Of a DNA stretch of 56,984 bases, positions 54,131 to 56,984 are shown in pieces. Made by a program: the position numbers and the translations under genes. The notes below the pieces were generated by a model that was given only the letters and a program-made list of their open reading frames with translations, ran no database searches and was not told the DNA's origin. The DNA comes from Astrocystis sublimbata. Lineage: Eukaryota > Ascomycota > Sordariomycetes > Xylariales > Xylariaceae. The DNA lies in NCBI GenBank assembly GCA_022453515.1, contig JAJNNY010000113.1, positions 1 through 56,984 on the forward strand, given 5' to 3'. How positions within the stretch are numbered: the stretch's first letter is position 1; each line of letters begins with the position of its first letter.

Positions 54131-55675
54131 ATGGTTCGTCTAATCAAGTACGCCGGTGCCGGTGCTCTGTTCGCCGTTGCTGTCACCGCCACCCAGCAGC
54201 AGTACAACACCTATCCCACCGAGGATGATGAGTGCCCTCCCGAGACTTCTGAGTACCCCGTGAGCGACTACCCGACCGCCACTGCCAGCTACAGCGGAGT
54301 TGCCTCTGGATACCCCACCAACAGCTACCCGGTCCCGACCTCGACCGGCTACCCCGGCGGCGACGACGATGAGTGCCCCGAGGATGAGGGTGGCGACGAG
54401 GATGAGGGCGACGATGATGAGTGCCCTCCTGAGGAGTCGTCCGGATTCCCCAGCAGCTACCCAACTGTGAGCGCCACCGCCAGCTACAGTGGATACCCTT
54501 CCGGATATCCTACCAACAGCTACCCCGTCCCCACCACCACCGGTTACCCCGGAGGTGATGACGACGAGTGCCCCCCTGATGAGGGCGACGATGAGGATGA
54601 GGGTGACGACGATGAGTGCCCTCCCGAGGAGACCGGCTACCCGTACCCCACTGGCAGCTACCCCGTCTCTACCCCTACCGGCACCGCCAGCTACAGCTCC
54701 GGTCCTTCTGGATACCCTACCGGCAGCTACCCCGTCCCCACCTCCACCTCCACTCCTTACCCCGGAGGCGACGATGATGAGTGCCCCCCTGAGGATGGTG
54801 ATGACGATGATGGAGATGACGATGAGTGCCCTCCTGAGGAGACTCCTTACCCTACCGGCGGCAACGGTGGTTACCCTACCGGTGGCCAAGGCTACCCTAC
54901 CGGCAGTGACAGCTCCTCTGCTGCCTACCCTACCAGCACTCCCAGTGGCAACGGCAACGGTTACCCTACCGGTAGCTACCCCGCCGGTGGTGAGACTCCT
55001 TACCCATCTGGCAGCGAGACTCCCTACCCGTCCGGAAGCCAGACCTACCCCGCCGGTGGTGAGACCCCTTACCCTACCGGTAGCTACCCTGCTGGTGGTG
55101 AGACTCCCTACCCGTCCGGAAGCCAGACCTACCCCGCCGGTGGTGAGACCCCTTACCCTACCGGTAGCTACCCTGCTGGTGGTGAGACTCCCTACCCTTC
55201 TGGAAGTCAGACCTACCCCGCCGGTGGTGAGACTCCCTACCCTTCTGGAAGTCAGACCTACCCCGCCGGTGGTGAGACTCCTTACCCCTCTGGCAGCGAG
55301 ACTCCCTACCCTTCTGGCAGCCAGACCTACCCCGCCGGTGGTGAGACCCCTTACCCCTCTGGCAGTGAGACTCCCTACCCCTCTGGCAGCCAGACCTACC
55401 CTGCCGGCGGTGAGACTCCTTACCCTACTGGTGGTGAGGGCTCTGGCTACCCTACTGGCAGCTACACTTCTGTCATCCCCACTCTGTCGACCTCTTACTC
55501 TGGTCCATCTGAGTCTGCCCCCGCCTCCACTCCCGTTGGCGGCTCCTCGGCGACCCCCACCTCCTCCAGCCCTGCGGCTTCCTCTACTATCGCCCAGGCT
55601 GGAGGTGCCGTCGTTCGTGTCGGTGCCACCGGTGTCATGGCCGCTGCTGCCGCGCTCTTCTTTGGTCTCTTTTAA
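54131..55675 (+). CDS. Repetitive Tyr-Pro/acidic-Cys cell wall protein with predicted GPI anchor
   Basis: Single exon, 514 aa. A signal peptide (about residues 1-20) is followed by three modules (about residues 50-250). Each pairs a Tyr/Pro/Ser/Thr segment with an acidic block GGDDDECP...GDDDECPPE. Counting an initial single copy, the motif DDEC occurs seven times, and these hold all seven cysteines. Residues about 280-435 (DNA about 54980-55430) are tandem units built from ETPYPSGS and QTYPAGG, with nine PAGGETPYP copies. A Ser/Thr/Pro-rich spacer precedes the C-terminal hydrophobic tail VGATGVMAAAAALFFGLF, which fits a GPI-attachment signal. Codons are strongly biased (TAC, GGT, ACC, GAG), suggesting high expression. 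Likely a surface or wall protein, possibly metal-binding or adhesive; no catalytic domain seen and I recognise no named family. Confidence 0.85.
   Translation: MVRLIKYAGAGALFAVAVTATQQQYNTYPTEDDECPPETSEYPVSDYPTATASYSGVASGYPTNSYPVPTSTGYPGGDDDECPEDEGGDEDEGDDDECPPEESSGFPSSYPTVSATASYSGYPSGYPTNSYPVPTTTGYPGGDDDECPPDEGDDEDEGDDDECPPEETGYPYPTGSYPVSTPTGTASYSSGPSGYPTGSYPVPTSTSTPYPGGDDDECPPEDGDDDDGDDDECPPEETPYPTGGNGGYPTGGQGYPTGSDSSSAAYPTSTPSGNGNGYPTGSYPAGGETPYPSGSETPYPSGSQTYPAGGETPYPTGSYPAGGETPYPSGSQTYPAGGETPYPTGSYPAGGETPYPSGSQTYPAGGETPYPSGSQTYPAGGETPYPSGSETPYPSGSQTYPAGGETPYPSGSETPYPSGSQTYPAGGETPYPTGGEGSGYPTGSYTSVIPTLSTSYSGPSESAPASTPVGGSSATPTSSSPAASSTIAQAGGAVVRVGATGVMAAAAALFFGLF
54980..55430 (+). repeat. 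Coding tandem repeats (about 45-nt units) in the wall protein gene
   Basis: Units of 7 and 8 codons alternate (QTYPAGG and ETPYPSGS); neighbouring copies are nearly identical at DNA level, e.g. around 55040-55130 and 55130-55200. Copy number probably varies between strains. Confidence 0.85.
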
Positions 55676-56984
55676 TTGCATATGAATTGGGTAATACCGG
55701 AACGGCGTCTTTAAGCGTTGGGATAGAACAAACTTAGTCGTTTTTAATGGTCAATTTCTATATACGTATATATTTCTCAAAACCATGTATACACACATAC
55801 AAGACACTTCGTTGCTTGTTCCTATCCTGCGTGGCAGATGACCTTTGGCAGCTCCCATATTCCACACACTTAATATCCTAGTCTTCTAATGTAAATATTT
55901 GGTTTTAGTTGTTAGTTGTCAGTCGCTCGCTACATACTATGTCCGCTCCTTTGTGTGATTTGGCACATCTAGATTCATGAATGGTTTTTCATACCTAATG
56001 GACATGTTATGAGGTACTGGTGAGAGCTATAAGATCTTGTATATATTTTACACATATTTTGATAATTCAAAAGCGATATTAACTTAACATGAGCTGCTTT
56101 CATATTTCAATATGTCCAAGTTCTTCTTATTCAGTATCCTTTGTGCTGTTGTAGTGAGTCTTTAGCTATAGAATAGCTATGATAGTCCCCACCCGTCGAA
56201 AATATTACCCTATATCTTCATAAGTTCCATGATGACAATTCAATAACTACATCTAGATATAAAACCCTCTCCTGCCTGTCTGCGCGCCAACAACTGCCTA
56301 TCAACATTGCCTACCCGCAAATAGGCTCGTTCCGCCTTGTCGTCGGCGATGAGATGCAACTAGGCCAGAGCCCCTCTATTAGTGGGCGAGTTCCCATGTC
56401 CATTAATTCAAAGGTATTATACCACCACTTTAGGCGCCGGGCTCGACCCGAAGTACCTTGAAGCGATGCAGCCGCCGACTGCATACCTATAAGTAGGTAG
56501 CTAATCAACAGATGCATGCGTGCGCATTGATGGATAAAGATTGATTGACTTAAGCGCGCGCTGCCCTCTGGGCTCTGCATTCGGATGGATACACGACGTG
56601 ACTGGGATTACTTAGCACTGACTGCTGGCTGGTTCATCAATATTTGCTTGCATACAGGTCTCGCCTGCTAAAGGCCAACGGTATCTAGGGATCGCATTGG
56701 TATGCTGGTCTCAAATCTCACTCAGATCTATGATCCCTACAGGCCAAGACGGTTGGTTGACGTGACTCCCCCTCGCAACGCTGACGCCCTGACGGCCCGA
56801 TTGAAGGGCGTGAAGAGCCTGCCTCGATGGACACACGCCGAATAGCTCACATTAAATCCATACCAGATGAGGTAGACAAATAATGGGACACTGTCATATG
56901 GGGGTAAGATTAAGTGTCCGGTATAGGTATGTCGGCATGTAGTATAATAAATATTCCTTTAATCGTAGAATAACTATTACATTA
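55676..56984. other. AT-rich intergenic end of window
   Basis: 3' flank of the wall-protein gene, then 1.3 kb without a supported gene. Contains an AAGTAGGTAG motif near 56491-56500 and a GGCGCCGGGCTCGACCCG patch near 56432-56450. Confidence 0.5.

Noticed and set aside
56425..56500. tRNA or retroelement primer-binding-site-like GGCGCCGGGCTCGACCCG
   Set aside because: No cloverleaf of normal length on either strand and no LTR or retroelement protein nearby.
1..56984. CRISPR arrays, rRNA genes, intact transposons
   Set aside because: No regularly spaced repeats, no rRNA-like conserved blocks, and no transposase, integrase or reverse transcriptase motifs seen.

Overview
The window is nuclear DNA of a filamentous ascomycete, most likely a Sordariomycete that lives on or in plants. 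The evidence is short spliceosomal introns (about 46-100 nt, GTRNGT donors, CTRAY branch points), gene models that need splicing, and fungal-specific families (DUF3176, a Pyr4-type terpene cyclase, an NLP, GH7 cellulase, Per1, Erg1). The species cannot be named from sequence alone. I support 19 protein-coding genes. Most exon structures were rebuilt by hand from splice signals, reading phase and family motifs, and every total coding length given is divisible by three.

Layout. 1-13.5 kb is a dense housekeeping block: eIF2-alpha (SUI2), inner membrane peptidase subunit (IMP2), an MME1-like mitochondrial carrier, a large helical-repeat/PPR-like protein, squalene epoxidase (ERG1), and ALG5 on the minus strand. 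13.5-27.5 kb is gene-poor: a DUF3176 membrane protein, a RidA/Mmf1 protein, and two disordered orphan proteins. 27.5-33.1 kb holds a C2H2 zinc-finger regulator and PER1 (GPI-anchor remodelling). 34.8-44.9 kb looks accessory and plant-directed: a GH7 endoglucanase, an orphan gene, an NLP (necrosis and ethylene-inducing-like protein), a GH5 mannanase-like enzyme, a stand-alone Pyr4-family integral-membrane terpene cyclase, and a DJ-1/PfpI protein. 46-57 kb holds a C2-domain protein, a homocysteine S-methyltransferase, and a repetitive GPI-anchored wall protein.

How genes relate. ALG5 (N-glycan precursor glucose donor) and PER1 serve secretory-pathway glycoprotein and GPI-anchor maturation. The large GPI-type wall protein at the right end would be a client of GPI remodelling. 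The GH7, NLP and GH5 proteins all carry signal peptides and would be secreted. I see no operon-like organisation and no co-clustered biosynthetic partners for the terpene cyclase.

Most interesting: (1) the orphan Pyr4-type cyclase, with both catalytic carboxylates in place but no prenyltransferase, epoxidase or synthase beside it; (2) the Tyr-Pro/acidic-Cys modular wall protein; (3) very small exons (5 nt in the GH7 gene, 14 nt in the RidA gene); (4) a double CGAA element upstream of ERG1; (5) recurrent TAGGTA/TACCTA clusters confined to intergenic DNA. No rRNA, convincing tRNA, CRISPR array or intact transposon was found.
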